From Alitta virens (Eukaryota > Annelida > Polychaeta > Phyllodocida > Nereididae), in assembly GCA_932294295.1 (NCBI GenBank), contig OW028581.1, positions 18,341,162 to 18,405,161 on the forward strand: a stretch of DNA of 64,000 nucleotides, given 5' to 3'. The translations under genes and the position numbers were made by a program. The notes under the pieces are model-generated. The model saw nothing but the letters and a program-made list of their open reading frames with translations, ran no database searches and was not told the origin of the DNA. Positions within the stretch are counted from its first letter, which is position 1. Each line of letters starts with the position of its first letter. Positions 1 through 10,670 of this stretch are shown here, in pieces.

Positions 1-119
1 TCGCTTAAATATACCTGGTCTGTCATAAAACATAATGTGACAGTTCTATCTTGATAAAGGCCTAGGCCCATATATAAAAACATCAATTGCTATCAATAAC
101 AGATACAATTAACCTATTA

Positions 120-433
120 ATGTTTCATTATAAGTTCAAAAAAATTCTCCTCTCCGATTATTCAAAATTATGCCTCAACAAGAAACCAATAATTTCAACA
201 CAAGAAATCGATTTTACCTAACACACAAAGTAAAACATAAATTTGCTGAAAATAGCATCAGATATCAACTGCCAATTATTCTGAACAAAACTCCCAATAA
301 CGTACTTGAAAAACTAGATACACAAAGTAACATTGGCTATAAATTGTACATACAAAATTGGCTTTGGGACAAATACAAAACTGAATGTACAGTAGAGGAT
401 TGCTATACATGTCAACTAAATGATACGGTGTAA
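120..433 (+). pseudogene. 3' fragment of non-LTR retrotransposon (RT C-terminal region)
   Basis: An 87-codon open stretch ends at TAA 431-433. It contains a segment reading KHKFAENSIRYQLPIILNK followed by a W-L-W-DKY tail. The same pattern (R/K-H-x-FA-x-x-x-I-x-Y/N-x-P-x-IFN) recurs in the fragments at 3454-3891 (minus) and 54117-54365 (plus), and it is the region after the reverse transcriptase in CR1/Jockey-like LINEs. There is no RT catalytic core here. This is a 5'-truncated copy; family assignment is by pattern only. Confidence 0.5.
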
Positions 434-667
434 CACGCTTTATACTCAAAGTAGTCCCTTTCTATTGTTCTTTGCCGGGATATAACTGGCCAGTTTGGCA
501 TGTTATCTCCCGGCTTTCGAGCAGTAATATCATTCATGAACAACTGCTAACATAGGGATTAGCAAAAACACACAAACACAAACAATGTGAATGCAGAATT
601 AATCCCTTAAGGTCTGCTTAGTTTTAAAAGCACAACAAAGAGTAAATCCTCTTTAGGATTGTTTGCC
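433..667 (+). repeat. Hairpin-bearing interspersed repeat, copy 1
   Basis: This stretch is nearly identical to 63585-63790 and shares its 3' 80 bases with 2246-2330. It contains a short inverted repeat at about 474-515 (GCCGGGA-TATAAC ... GTTAT-CTCCCGGC). It stops abruptly where the next TIR-like element begins at about 668. Confidence 0.7.
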
Positions 668-1800
668 TTAAGCCCCCCTCTCACATACCTGGTTTTGCCG
701 TAGTGAAGCCGTAGTATGACGTAACGGTTACCCAACGCGATTCTCGGCTCCAACCCGACGGCTACCTGACGGCTACCCGTGGATACCCGGCGATACCTGT
801 CGAGTCAGTCCTGGGACTCGTGGCCAAGCTGGGATACCCGGCACCGGTAGCCGGAAATTCAATGCGCGGGTGTCCAAAAGTAAACAGTTACTCCTACAAC
901 TCGGCGGATTACCCCTCAAAGTCGTCGAGTCACCCCTGGAGGCCGTCCAGTCACTCGACGACTTGGACGGAGTAACCCGTCGAGTTGTAGGAGTAACTCG
1001 CCGACTGCTACCAGCGTCAGCATCAGCAGGGAGGGGGGTTGTATATACTTTAAAAGGCTGCTGCTCCCCTAATATTACTCCGATTTTCGTCAAATAAGAC
1101 TGAATTATAGTATAGTTCATACTGATTCCATACATGTTTTCAGATCGAAAATAGACCAAATATTAGGCGAGATATTCGACTGAGAAGGCAGGGAGGCGGC
1201 AAACACTGGTGCTCCCTGAAGCGTCCGCGCCCTGACTGTATTAATGCAGAAAGCTGAGCACTACTTTAAAAAGCTGCTGCTCCCTTAATATTAGTCCGAT
1301 TGTCGTCAAATAATACTGAATTGTAGTATAGTTCATACTGAATCCATACATGTTTTCGGATCGAAAATAGACCAAATATTAAGCGAGATATACTATAATA
1401 TATAATAAGCAAATAAATCTATCTGTCTCTCTAAACTAAATATCTACATTTTTGCCCAGTATACCTTATTAATTTTCCTCACCTTATCTATTATATACTG
1501 CCATGATGCAAGATGTACAAAGGGTGCTGGACTGATGCTTTTCTCTTTTGGCATTTTTAAAGTGTACACAATCAAATAGTTTTGACCATCATATATACAA
1601 TGTTTGGATGAGCTTTATTGCAATTCATTTCTACTCATTCTGCCAACTGGCCAATGGGAAGGACTTTTCCTTGGGTTTTGTAAAAGTCAATTAACCTATA
1701 TATGTAATAGCAATCTGCCGTGACCGTTATGTCAATTGCTATTAGCATTTTGAATGTTACAAAGAATGGGGTAAATCATGCTTTTTCATCATTGATAACA
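668..1800 (+). mobile_element. Partial copy of a TIR transposon (same family as 13484-15654)
   Basis: The left edge (TTAAGCCCCCCTCTCACATA) resembles the terminus at 13484. It is followed by the same kind of subterminal array of CGAG-T/CACTC and GGCTACC words at 740-1000. After it come two tandem units (1051-1400) of the roughly 200-bp sequence that also makes up 13940-14640, then the segment 1555-1780 that matches 14660-14800. No right terminus is recognisable, so the copy is truncated. Open reading frames in it are by-products of the repeats. Confidence 0.6.
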
Positions 1801-1809
1801 AGCTTTAAT

Positions 1810-2220
1810 TGAAATTCTGAATTGCAACTGATTCCTGTTTATTATGCATATTAAAGAGGGAGATTGTCTATAATTTGTTTTGATCATGGATGGAACATGC
1901 AATATAAATTTTAATTCCAGTTGGATTATTTTCAGAAACAACAACAAGAACGAAATATTAATAATTTATATAAAATGAAATAAATATCTAAAATGATTAC
2001 TCTAACTAGAGTATATCTATCTATAGATAGTTTCTATCATTGTTTTATTTTCATTTTTTATTGATAATGATTCAATGAATTATTGATAGTAACGTATTAT
2101 TAGGTGAAGATCTTATAACTATCTACATATCTACATATCTATACTCTATGAGGTATTACTAACTTTATTAACAAGAATATTCTTGTTTGTGCCTACAAAA
2201 TGGAAAATATGCAAAATAGC
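1810..2220. other. AT-rich intergenic stretch, nothing recognised
   Basis: There are simple TATCTA-like runs at 2010-2150 and no coding or structural signal that I can support. Confidence 0.5.
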
Positions 2221-2224
2221 AAAA

Positions 2225-2605
2225 AACAAACACAAACTACGTGCTCCAATGCAGAATTAATCCCTTAAGGTCTGCTTAGTTTTAAAAGCACAACAAAGAG
2301 TAAATCCTCTTAAGGATTGTTTGCTTTAGCATTTCTTGTTTGCTGTTGTTGTTGTATAGATTCAACCATATCACAATCTTTGCAAAATCAAATCATCCAT
2401 GAAAATAGTACTACAATTACAGCTAAAATATGGCATTATAAATTGCGAAAAAGCCACTATTGAATGCGCATTGGGTATAAGTCAGTTATACACCTTGTAC
2501 TCAGGATATAACATTCCAACGTCGGCAGTTACATCCCTCGGCTTCGCCTTGGGATATAACTGCCCACATTGGAATGTTATATCCCTCGTAACGGTGTATA
2601 ACTAT
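2225..2605 (+). repeat. Hairpin-bearing interspersed repeat, copy 2, with 55-nt-arm foldback
   Basis: This is homologous to 63720-64000. The 3' part is a long imperfect inverted repeat: the arm at about 2487-2541 pairs with about 2547-2601 around a tiny CTTCGC-type loop (GGATATAACATTCCAA versus TTGGAATGTTATATCC at its core). The same foldback begins again at 63944 and is cut by the window end. The 87-codon ORF at 2399-2662 lies inside it and is not a gene. Confidence 0.75.
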
Positions 2606-2884
2606 TACATATTTTACACTTTACTTTTTGACAAAGAAAGGGCCCCAATGCTAGCGTCCTAATGGAGACAGTATAGGTGTGCCATTACCCTCTATGTTTC
2701 TTTTTTTTGTAATCCTAAACACTTAGAATTAAGTAATTATTAAGAAACCGTAACTATTGGAATAATTGTATGTGAAGATCTTATAATTTGCGCATACCAA
2801 ATAACTCATAACTTTACTAAGAACATTGCATGATCGTTTCATTGCTCTTCACCCATCACTATTAGTGAATACCTTTGAATTTGA

Positions 2885-3205
2885 TACTCTGAATAGATCT
2901 CTATTAAAACCTCACTTTCACCTCACCTAACTAATGTTGCTGATAATTTAGCTCTCAATTTAGTCTGAATACATCCATATTTTCCATTTTGTAAGTCATG
3001 CAAAAGTGGACTTTTGCCACAACCACCTTACTAGCTGTTCTTGTCACAGTTAATTTTAAACTAGCCCTGTGTACCAATGCTAACACACAGGGGTCTTCAG
3101 GGCTAGTTAAAACTGACTGTCATGATTATCATATGTTATGCAAATTGTACTTGAAAAGTGTGTATCATAAAACTCCAGTAGATTTTTGAAGGAATGTTTT
3201 TTTAC
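2885..3205 (+). repeat. Interspersed repeat E, copy 1
   Basis: This stretch aligns along its length with 10788-11110 (shared words GATCTCTATTAAAACCTCAC, CATGCAAAAGTGGA, CAGGGGTCTTCAGGGCTAGT). Near its 3' side an inverted pair AACTAGCCC ... GGGCTAGTT encloses about 35 nt. The family is unknown. The second copy lies inside intron 1 of the first secreted-protein gene. Confidence 0.7.
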
Positions 3206-3453
3206 TTGCTGTTCTTGCCCTAATTAGAACTAGCCCCAGGGACCCACTTTATTGAGTAGACAACTCATCCCAAAGGCATAATTCAAGTAGAAATGTATTA
3301 GATGCAGAAATTCCGGGTAATTTAAAAAATGTTTAGATGTTTACATGAAACCGAGCATGAATAGCACTTTAGTAGATTACATTCATCTATGTTTCTCTGC
3401 GACTTCATCACCTTGATATAGGATTTGTACCCATTGACACAATGTGTGTAGAT

Positions 3454-3970
3454 TTAGTCTTTAATATTCTTAGGCATGTTATTGAAGATAAGTGGATATT
3501 TGTTTGATATGCAATGTTTGGCAAATTCATGTCTCACAATGGGTGGTTTCAGATTATTTGTTTGTCGAGTTAAATATCCAAATTTGAAACAGAATTTATA
3601 ATCCTGCAGTTTACACAGATCAGTGATTTTTAGCACATTTACTTTTTGGAACAGGTTTGTGGTGTGAGCTCTAAAATGGCTCTTGGTCATGATACGTACT
3701 GCTCTTTTGTGCAGTGTTATTAATCTGTTGGACTTCCAGCCCCCTACCATCAGTCCATAATTAAGGTGTGGAAGTATTAATGTATTATATATATTTAATA
3801 GTGCATTTACAGGCAGTTCTTTTCTGGTTTTTGACATAATTCTAGGGTTTAAGAAATTTTCCAAGAAATTAGCTCTACACGATAAGTTCATTTTAAATGT
3901 CTATCTATATGCATTTTAGCAAGTTACTACTTATATTATCTACACCTTTGCTAGACTTAGGTTTCAGGTG
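3454..3970 (-). pseudogene. Non-LTR retrotransposon RT C-terminal fragment
   Basis: A minus-strand ORF of 145 codons (3891 to 3454) carries the RT thumb/connection signature: LLNIYNTLILPHLNYG, then a W-x-x-x-x-x-x-x-I-x-x-L-x-KRAVRI block and an HTTNLFQKVNVLKI-type segment. This is typical of CR1/Jockey-clade elements after the palm domain. No YADD motif is present and upstream sequence is lost. It is inactive and 5'-truncated. Confidence 0.75.
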
Positions 3971-4289
3971 TTCTATTGTATAAGTGAGATCGTAAACTCT
4001 GCGCCGCCATCTTGTGTCCTCAGAGGTGAAAGGTCAAGTGGGATAAACAAACCCACGTGTGCCGCCGGCTGCACTGCTACAAGCGCTCGTTTGTCACCTA
4101 TTTTTGGACTATGTAGATTGTATAACAGCCCCAATGCCAATGACTGTAAGAAGCTACTTCCTGTAGCATGAATATGTAAAACGAAGTCTCAAGTGTTACA
4201 AGACAGAAGTTGATTGTTTATTTCTCTTTATGATCCATCCATATACATATCTTTGATTCAATCTGTCTGTGACACTGCAAGTACATATT

Positions 4290-4325
4290 AACAGACTATC
4301 AACAGACTATCAACAGACTATACAA
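4290..4325 (+). repeat. 12-bp tandem repeat (CAACAGACTAT)
   Basis: Three consecutive copies of AACAGACTATC precede the foldback element. Confidence 0.8.
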
Positions 4326-4361
4326 ATACATAACATTGTAGAGTATAATACACAATTACTG

Positions 4362-5221
4362 GGCAATATCCTGAAATAAGCCCCTCAGGGGCCTATTCCA
4401 GGAGTAATATATACAGAACAATTTGTAAATCATACTTTTGTATTTTCTGTGTTTGTTATCAATAAACAAAGTTTTATAAATTTGTAAAAATAAATAATAT
4501 TGACCTAGAAATTAATTTCAGTAGTAATATATTGTCTGTTTATTATCAAAAAAAATTATTTAATAGCAATTACATCAACCCTTATATATTACTCCTGATA
4601 TAGGCCCCAGGGGCCTATTTCAAGAGTAATATATATACTGAAAAATTTGTAAATAATTTTTTTATATTCTCTGTTTATATTACGAATAAACAAAATTTTA
4701 TAAATTTGTAAAAATAAAACAATATTGAACTAGGAATAAATTTCAGTAGTAATATATTGTCTGTTTATTATCAAAAAAATTAATTTAATAGCAATTACAT
4801 CAATCCTTATATATTACTCCTGATATAGGCCCCAGGGGCCTATTTCAGGAGTAATATATAAACTGAAAAATTTGTAAATTATTTTTTTATATTCTCTGTT
4901 TATATTATGAATAAACAAAATTTTATAAATTTGTAAAAATAAAACAATATTGAACTAGGAATAAATTTCAGTAATAATATATTGTCTGTTTATTATCAAA
5001 AAACTAAATTAAATGGCAATAACGTTTTTTGTTAATAAACAGACAATATATTACTACTGAAATTAATTCCTTGTTCATATATTGTTTTATTTTTACAAAT
5101 TTATAAAACTTTGTTTATTGATAATAAACACAGAGAATACATAAGTATGATTTTCAAAATTATGTCATACATATTGTAATCTAAAACACCTCCCCTGAGG
5201 GGCTTATTTCAGGATATTGCC
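4362..5221. mobile_element. 0.86-kb foldback/TIR element with internal 230-bp tandem units
   Basis: Its ends are a perfect 30-bp inverted repeat (GGCAATATCCTGAAATAAGC inward from 4362; complement ending at 5221). Inside are about three tandem units of 230 bp, each punctuated by the palindrome GGCCCCAGGGGCC (about 4380, 4605, 4835), and an inverted half-unit at about 5020-5140. There is no coding capacity, so this is a non-autonomous element. No clear target duplication was seen. Confidence 0.75.
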
Positions 5222-5659
5222 AATATATGGAGGGAAAAAGTGCCCTCTGTTGATAAATAGGAGTATTAATGCTCTTCACAGGAGAAGAGCCCTCTGGTGT
5301 CAAGTTTTGAACTACACCAGTTACAGATCGTATGCAGTTATCACGCAAGTTTAGCTGTCTCAGATTGATATTTCTGATGTTACATTTACACCATTAATGA
5401 AGTAAATATCTAAGATCAGATCAACTCTGCTAGTTGACATGCTAGACATGAGTATTTTGGTCACATAGACTACATGTATATATAATTATGGTAATGCATG
5501 AAATCTTGTGCTTTTTTTTTAACATCCATTTGCATAAGGTTTTAAGGTTGTTGGATATTACTTTTACGAATCTGATTCACGAATTAGCAATAAATGCCCC
5601 CTCCCCTGTACACTTTTTTTTTCAGTGATGTTAGGCCTATTGTAAGGATTAACTTCAAA

Positions 5660-6131
5660 ATGCCTAAGACACAGTGTGCAATTGTGGGTTGTCATAATGG
5701 ATCATACAGATAAGAAAAATGTAAACAACAATTCTGTGATTTACATAACATAAACAAAGGTTATGGCTCTTGCACCTGTGATGCGCCATTTGAATTGTTC
5801 CCATTTCCCACAGAAAGACAAGATCCAGCAAAGAGAAAAATGTGGATCAAAACAAGTCAATAGGAGAGACCCAATATCCCATAAAAATTGGCAACCGTCA
5901 AAGTATGAAAAAATCTGCTCTGAACATTTCATAGACAGGAAGCCCACTGAAAAAAACCCCTACCCAACAGAAAACTTGGGGTACAATGTTGCTAAACCAG
6001 TTAAATCACTGTGTAAAATCATCAAATTCAGCCCAACGAAAAAGCAGAAGAAGTCTGCACCTGAGCGCAATTCCTTCAAGGAAGTTGAACATGAGGTTTT
6101 GTCAAAGAAAACAAGGACAGATTCACTCTAG
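5660..6131 (+). pseudogene. THAP zinc-finger domain relic
   Basis: The ATG at 5660 opens with MPKTQCAIVGCHNGS, the C-x(4)-C start of a THAP DNA-binding domain (C2CH zinc, C-x2-4-C-x35-50-C-x2-H), but codon 18 is TAA. The same frame then resumes (FELFPFP). The C-terminal half (KICSEHFIDRKPTEKNPYP, including the C-x2-H pair) lies in another frame, open from about 5830 to TAG 6129-6131. At least one stop and one frameshift separate the two halves, so no intact protein is possible. An AATAAA lies at about 6199. THAP domains occur in host regulators and in P/Kolobok-type transposases; the SWIM/YqaJ relic opposite favours a transposon origin. Confidence 0.75.
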
Positions 6132-6394
6132 TAGGTTAATGCTGTGTGGAGGCCCCAGGAGACCCATGGTAGGTTGTCATAATTGACCCCCTGAAAACAA
6201 TAAATATGTGTCTTATATATTAAAAAGCTTCTTTTATCTTTAGTACAGTTACTGAAGAATACTTTTTTCTTTTTAAAGACGATTATTTAAAGAAGGCCTC
6301 AAGCCATTTTGGGGTAAAATGTGTCAAATTAGAAATTTTTACCGAAAAAAAAAAACCCTAGACCTATAGATCTATGCTAGTGGATATGTTTTGG

Positions 6395-6615
6395 CTGCAA
6401 AATGTGTGAAATTAAGTGTTTAATTGGGTTTCCAAGGGCACTTTTGTAAATTTGCTCATGTAAACCCATAATTTTGAGAATTTTTGCAGTGGCGGAAACA
6501 TTTGCGGCATCTGTCTGAGCTGATTTCGACCCTTATATACTAATTAACCCCATTTTTCAAAAAAGTGCCCCTGGAACCCGATAAAACACTTAATTTCACA
6601 CATTTTGTATACGTA
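6395..6615. repeat. Inverted repeat, about 55-bp arms
   Basis: 6400-6452 (GCAAAATGTGTGAAATTAAG and onward) is the near-perfect complement of 6556-6612, with about 105 nt between the arms. It overlaps short ORFs on both strands that I do not regard as genes. Confidence 0.7.
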
Positions 6616-7139
6616 TACATTACACGAAATAGTGGGTTTTTGGATCGTGTAGAGTCCTATGATACCTACATGGCAGACAGAGGCGTCCCAATCGCTTCTG
6701 ATCTCTTGGAAAAAAGGGCCGAACTTGTCGTACCCCCCGGTCCAATCACACTTCTGCCACTGGTAGATGATATGCTGATTTGCTGTGCGGGTCTTTGTAA
6801 CCTCCAAAACCCATTAGTTAAATAACAAGGAAATCATCTTTGATTGAATCTAAGCATAGGACATATATTTGAATACATGAAAATTAAGTTTACAATTATC
6901 AATTATCATACAATACATGGACATCAACAAAATACACTGTGCCTTCTTATTGCACTCATTAATGAATGAATTTCTACAGGATGAATCTGAAATGGACACA
7001 ATATAATTTGAAATTTATTTGATTCAGTGTATATTCTTTAGCTGTAACATTATGTAGAATGTCAGACTAACAGTGTAAGATATGGTTTTATTACATGTTA
7101 TCATTTCTTATTTTACATAAAATCTTTGATCAGCTGTAA

Positions 7140-9103
7140 CATTAGTTTGAACAATCCTTGGTATAAAATGACTGCAAGTCTTTCAGCAGCTGGCTCCACG
7201 TCAACTTATCTGGCAAAATTCTCTCAAGTTTGTAGCCTTGCTGACTGAATACAAAAAAATGACAGAATTCTTAACCTGTGATAGCAAGTTGACCCTGAAT
7301 TTGAAAATAATACTTGTATTGAGTTTCAACTGCACAAGATCATCAGTACCCTCTAAGTAGTCCAGAATTTCTGGTGATGGCACTGCTCCGGCACACCTGT
7401 ATGGACACTTTATCTCTAAGAGACCTTGTCCACAACAGCGACAATGCACAAGCCTATCAGGTGATGCTCCCAAGTAAGGTACATCCTGCATCACAAACAA
7501 ACCACAATGTTCCACTTGTAGTTTCGAATGTCGTCTGTTCTTCATGACATCATAGTATTTTTGAGCAGCCACTGCTTCCATTCTATGACCATACCTTGAT
7601 TGCAGGCAGGTAATCAGGAACTGACCGGGAACCAAATATGGCATCAAGTAAACTGGCTGGATCATTTCCAGAGTGTAGCCTTGTTTGCACATCCTTGATG
7701 ATGAGATCCGACCTAGTCGTTGTTTTGGCCATTCAGAAGAACCTGTCTGTCCTTTTGTTGTTTTTTCAATATTTTCCACATCTGATGATGACAAGGGTTG
7801 AAACCTAGCTAGTATGTCATCAGTTGTGTTTTTTAGATTACGTGTAATGCTTACAATAGTGACATTACTATGGCATTTTATCAGTCTACCAAAAGTGAAA
7901 TAGCAATTAATTGGTGACCTACTTTTGTATCGCTACGCAAATTCAAATGTATGGCGAACCATACAAAATAGTTCTTAGTTCACCGTCCAGAATGAATATT
8001 AGCATTTTTGTATTCCTTTAATGATAATTAAAAATATTGAATCAATATATCTGGTGTAAAATGTAGGTCATGTCATCAGCAGTTGTCTGATCATGTTGGC
8101 TTGACAAGTTCCATGTCTTTTATACGCTGAGGAGAGACGGTCATAGATTGCTTCCCTGGTTGCTTCCAAACACATGAGGAGGACATTACTGGGGCATTAA
8201 TGTAACCAGGCTGCCAGCAAAAATCCACCTTCAACAGTACAGCGGCCATGTGGTTGCATTTACTGCCCAGACCTAAAATAGAATAAAATAATTGCATAAA
8301 AATAAAAATTAAATAACTGCATCAGACTATTCAAACTTGAAAGAATGATGTAATGACATAAGTTAAACAATATAAAAACTGCACTTTGCCTGCAGATAAC
8401 ACACCCAGCAAAACAACTACAGCATGCACTTTTAATTATCCCTGTAGTCTTGTCAATGAGGATCCAAGTGCTCTGGGGATTGCTTGTGATCCTTTGGGAG
8501 GGGCACACCTTTGCTCTCAGGAAGCACAATTTGGACTCGTCTGAAATACAGAGAAATGGTCAGAAACTTTTACATTGATATTCACAAATTTGCCAAAGCC
8601 ATACATTACTTAACTTACTACATTGATGATATTTAGTACATGATTTTTATGAGTGAAAGATCAAAAGCTATTATACCTGTAATTGGGTGATACATCAGCT
8701 CCATGATGAAATTACTGGCAAAATAACTGAAGGCCTTCTGTTCTTTGTAGTCAGACAGTAGTCTCTCTGTGAGCTTATGATCCCTAGCTGAAGAATGCCT
8801 GTCCAAGACAGGATCATTGTAGGGGGCCAGCATGGCATGCCCTGCTCCTCATCTAGCCATTCATTCAGAGTGTCGGGATAAGGGATGTCACCTTCTGATG
8901 TGTTAAGCAGCTTCTCTTTTCTGAACTGCTATTTTCTCAAGTGTTGGTAACAATGGGTACTTCAATTCCCATGACACATATGCTCTGGCAACTAGGACTT
9001 TTTTAGGCCCTGCCAACTGTAACCCAGGTTTTTTAAAGAAATTTTTCAAAGCTATCAATGTCCACCTTTCCACCAGTTCTAGTGTCAAATCTTCATCACA
9101 CAT
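7140..9103 (-). pseudogene. SWIM zinc finger plus YqaJ-type nuclease gene relic
   Basis: Read from high to low coordinates. The ATG at 9103 begins an N-terminal region, followed by pieces in shifted frames (GDIPYPDTLNEWLDEEQG near 8880; RHSSARDHKLTERLL near 8800). An exon after the acceptor at about 8540 ends in CCSCFAG. An exon from about 8277 continues with KCNHMAAVLLKVDF, which together give a split SWIM C-x-C...C-x-H finger, and stops at about 8091. The region 7794-7200 has a YqaJ exonuclease pattern with GASPD and LLEIKCPY (the D...E-x-K nuclease core), then breaks frame near 7310; the tail ERILPDKLTW continues in another frame with an internal TAA. There are several frameshifts, so it is not expressible as one protein. 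YqaJ-like nucleases with SWIM fingers are common in invertebrate repeats. Confidence 0.7.
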
Positions 9104-9284
9104 GATTGCTGCATATGTAGCAACAAATCATAATACACAGCTGTTAAATAACAACACTTATCTGCTCAAAAGAAGGGTTAAAAACGTGAAACAGTGTAGA
9201 AAGTATGTACGTGACGCGAAGGGTGCGGCAACCAGCGTTTGTTTATCCCACTTTACCTTTGACCTCTAAGGCCACAGCGTCACC

Positions 9285-10000
9285 CCAGCACTTTACGATC
9301 TGGCTTATTGATAACAGATTCTAAGGTTACTGAATTAAATTTGAAAGTGTTTTGTACTGAATCATGTAAATAGCCTTCACAAGATTTATTTTCAAGGACG
9401 TTTATTTTTTCTGCATGTGCAGGGCCTACATTGATGGAATATTTATTGAATTCATCAGCAATGTTTTTAGAGTCCTCTAGACGAGTGCCATTGTGCATGA
9501 AATAACTAGGAAAACACTTGTCTCTTTATTCCTGTTTAAGGTTACAAAGATGTGTCAAATAATGATTGTCATTTGGGTTGGCACATTTTAGTTTAGCATA
9601 TAATTTATCTCTGTAATGGATAGATTTTCGAATACCGCTAGTGATCCATTTTTTATGCTTATATTTATTGCATCTTACTGTTTGTTATAGCCTAAAAGTG
9701 TTTATCGGTAAATGTGAGTAAAATGTTATGAAATTCACTTTAGCAATCATTAATATTGCTGTTTTCTAAAAATATATTGTTAAATTTTGCTGTTATTTCT
9801 GAACTTTGTAGTTCTTGTTTAAAGTTTGATAGTGCATTATTGTAAAAGGGGTACATTTTGACATATTTAGTGCTTGGTTTAGTATTGCGGATATTTTTAA
9901 GACATATAAAGTAAGGTAAATGATCTGAGATGTGGTTCATTAATATTCCTGCTGTTGCTGTGGATAGGTTGTTTTTGGATTTCGGGATTCAACTAGTCAC
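9285..10000 (-). pseudogene. Non-LTR retrotransposon: endonuclease end and RT N-terminal linker
   Basis: The minus strand shows the end of an apurinic-type endonuclease (NHISDHLPYFICLKNI near 9935). A linker follows in several frames (KWITSGIRKSIHYRDKLYAK near 9640, FMHNGTRLEDSKNIADEFN near 9490). The pre-RT segment VTLESVINKPD breaks off at about 9295. The order fits an intact ORF2 layout but frames are broken. It is truncated before the palm domain, where the inverted sequence of the 3988-9300 element begins. Confidence 0.7.
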
Positions 10001-10640
10001 CTTTTTTTGTGTAGTGCATTGATAATTCCCTCTGCCCATTGAGATGGATCTTTGTCAACAATGTAGTTAATTATTGTGCAAAAAGGTGTGACTAGTTAAT
10101 CTGTGATATAGCTATAGAATTCACCAGGCAGGGATACCATATGTAAGGATGCTAAGTTTTTCTATTGGGGGGAGCTTGTTGGGCTAATTCCCACACAGTT
10201 TGTTCAAGAAGCTTGATAGCCTTGTTGGAGATGGGTGCTCCCAAATATGTGCTATGATGCAGGCAATAAAATGTCATTCTCTCACCACCATTGTGCACAG
10301 CTTTGAATAGTTTGAAATGACATACAATGAAGCTTTGTTTGTGGTCAACTCGTAAAGTGGTCAATTAAATGAGATCATGGAATTACTGAATAGTTTATTG
10401 CTCTGGAAATTGTATGTACTTTGAACAGCTTCTCAGTCATCTGTCTACTTGGATTTAATTGCCCAATTTATTATCATCGATCAGATGATTATGATAAATT
10501 GACAATGGTGATTTTATGATCCTATTGTGACTTTATTTTATGGCATTTTCCATATTAACAATGCAATTCATTTTAATGAGTTCAATACTGGCCATTAATA
10601 AAATAGATATTCCAAACTTAATTTTGAATGTGTAAATTTT
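10000..10640. other. Intergenic sequence upstream of the first secreted-protein gene
   Basis: There is no convincing exon. 10152-10364 minus is an unremarkable ORF. The stretch should contain the promoter of the gene at 10671, but no core element stands out. Confidence 0.4.
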
Positions 10641-10670
10641 GCAATACGTATGATCATATCAGAAGAGACA

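Larger units (their letters stand above)
3988..9300. mobile_element. Possible decayed DNA transposon carrying THAP and SWIM/YqaJ genes
   Basis: Sequence at 3988-4052 is repeated in inverted orientation at about 9236-9300. The inner part (AGAGGT-AAAGGT-AAGTGGGATAAACAAAC) is almost identical in both. Between these arms lie a THAP relic on + (5660-6131) and a SWIM/YqaJ relic on - (about 9103 to 7140). LINE sequence in the same orientation lies just outside each arm. I infer one element of about 5.3 kb. The arms are imperfect and I found no certain target duplication, so the two halves could also be independent. Confidence 0.35.

Noticed and set aside
2399..2662. 87-codon ORF
   Set aside because: Runs through a foldback repeat whose other copy at 63860 does not preserve it as a gene.
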